From: Burkholderiales bacterium | Lineage (GTDB): Bacteria; Pseudomonadota; Gammaproteobacteria; Burkholderiales; Casimicrobiaceae | NCBI GenBank assembly: GCA_020853025.1 | Contig: JADYZP010000054.1 | Span: 1 to 64,000 of the forward strand | Direction: 5' to 3' | Length of the DNA stretch: 64,000 nucleotides | Part shown: in pieces, positions 63,974 through 64,000 of the stretch | Numbering within the stretch: the stretch's first letter is position 1 | Layout: every line of letters starts with the position of its first letter | The notes under the pieces: model-generated | Told to the model about the DNA's origin: nothing | What the model saw: the letters and a program-made list of their open reading frames with translations, nothing else | Database searches by the model: none | Program-made: the position numbers and the translations under genes

Positions 63974-64000
63974 CTAGTCCTTCCGGATATACACGCGCCA
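63974..64000 (-). CDS. C-terminal tip of a gene cut by the window edge
   Basis: On the minus strand the last visible bases read WRVYIRKD then TAG, ending 4 nt before the GTG of the following gene. Only eight codons are visible, so the product cannot be identified; it is presumably another member of the same operon. Confidence 0.5.
   Translation of the reverse strand, partial: WRVYIRKD

Overview
The window looks like a chromosomal segment of a high-GC betaproteobacterium. This is inferred from gene content and order: algH-ruvX-pyrR-pyrB-pyrC' cluster, gmk-rpoZ-spoT, a Chp-type pilus chemosensory operon (pilG-pilH-pilI-pilJ-chpA), an NAD-dependent 180-kDa-type glutamate dehydrogenase, and an IPTL/PEP-CTERM-like C-terminus on a giant surface protein. 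No rRNA, tRNA or CRISPR array was seen, and no genus can be named from the sequence alone.

Layout. 1-3869: an RND efflux pump (permease cut by the window edge, then lipoprotein adaptor) preceded by two SpoIIAA-like genes, one translationally coupled to the adaptor. 3870-8214: an accessory stretch with a FecR/DUF6600 protein, tiny membrane-protein genes (DUF3096, a 24-residue peptide) and debris of a zinc metallopeptidase and a PPK2-type polyphosphate kinase. 8215-10870: YqaA-family membrane protein, a shortened DUF5329 protein, a peroxidase-related CMD protein and a secreted dienelactone hydrolase. 10969-14692: the pyrimidine/AlgH operon. 14943-28764: EF-G-like GTPase, the Chp operon and ilvA. 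28926-33131: polyphosphate module (ppx converging on sixA-ppk1). 33178-35873: dnaQ, a PP2C phosphatase and a Ser/Thr kinase. 36140-40200: yicC, gmk, rpoZ, spoT. 40328-42319: UDP-glucuronate decarboxylase, monothiol glutaredoxin, cold-shock protein. 42420-48962: a 2180-residue DUF11-repeat surface protein. 49458-51264: another decayed patch (frameshifted transposase, MFS transporter, tail of a solute-binding protein). 51418-59830: MscK-like channel and NAD-glutamate dehydrogenase. 60027-64000: a compact cluster of sulfur-transfer-type genes running off the window edge.

How the genes work together. Several functions meet around nutrient stress: Ppk1/Ppx (polyphosphate), SpoT (ppGpp), NAD-GDH (glutamate catabolism) and the cold-shock protein. 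The Chp operon should control twitching and surface sensing. The most promising under-described unit is the last cluster: periplasmic c-type cytochrome, periplasmic rhodanese, DsrE-like proteins, a membrane-anchored tandem rhodanese-fold protein lacking obvious catalytic cysteines, a membrane peptide ending in Gly-Gly-Cys, and two micro membrane proteins, with junctions of 4-nt overlap to about 30 bp. A membrane-tethered sulfur-relay is a reasonable hypothesis, not a demonstrated function.
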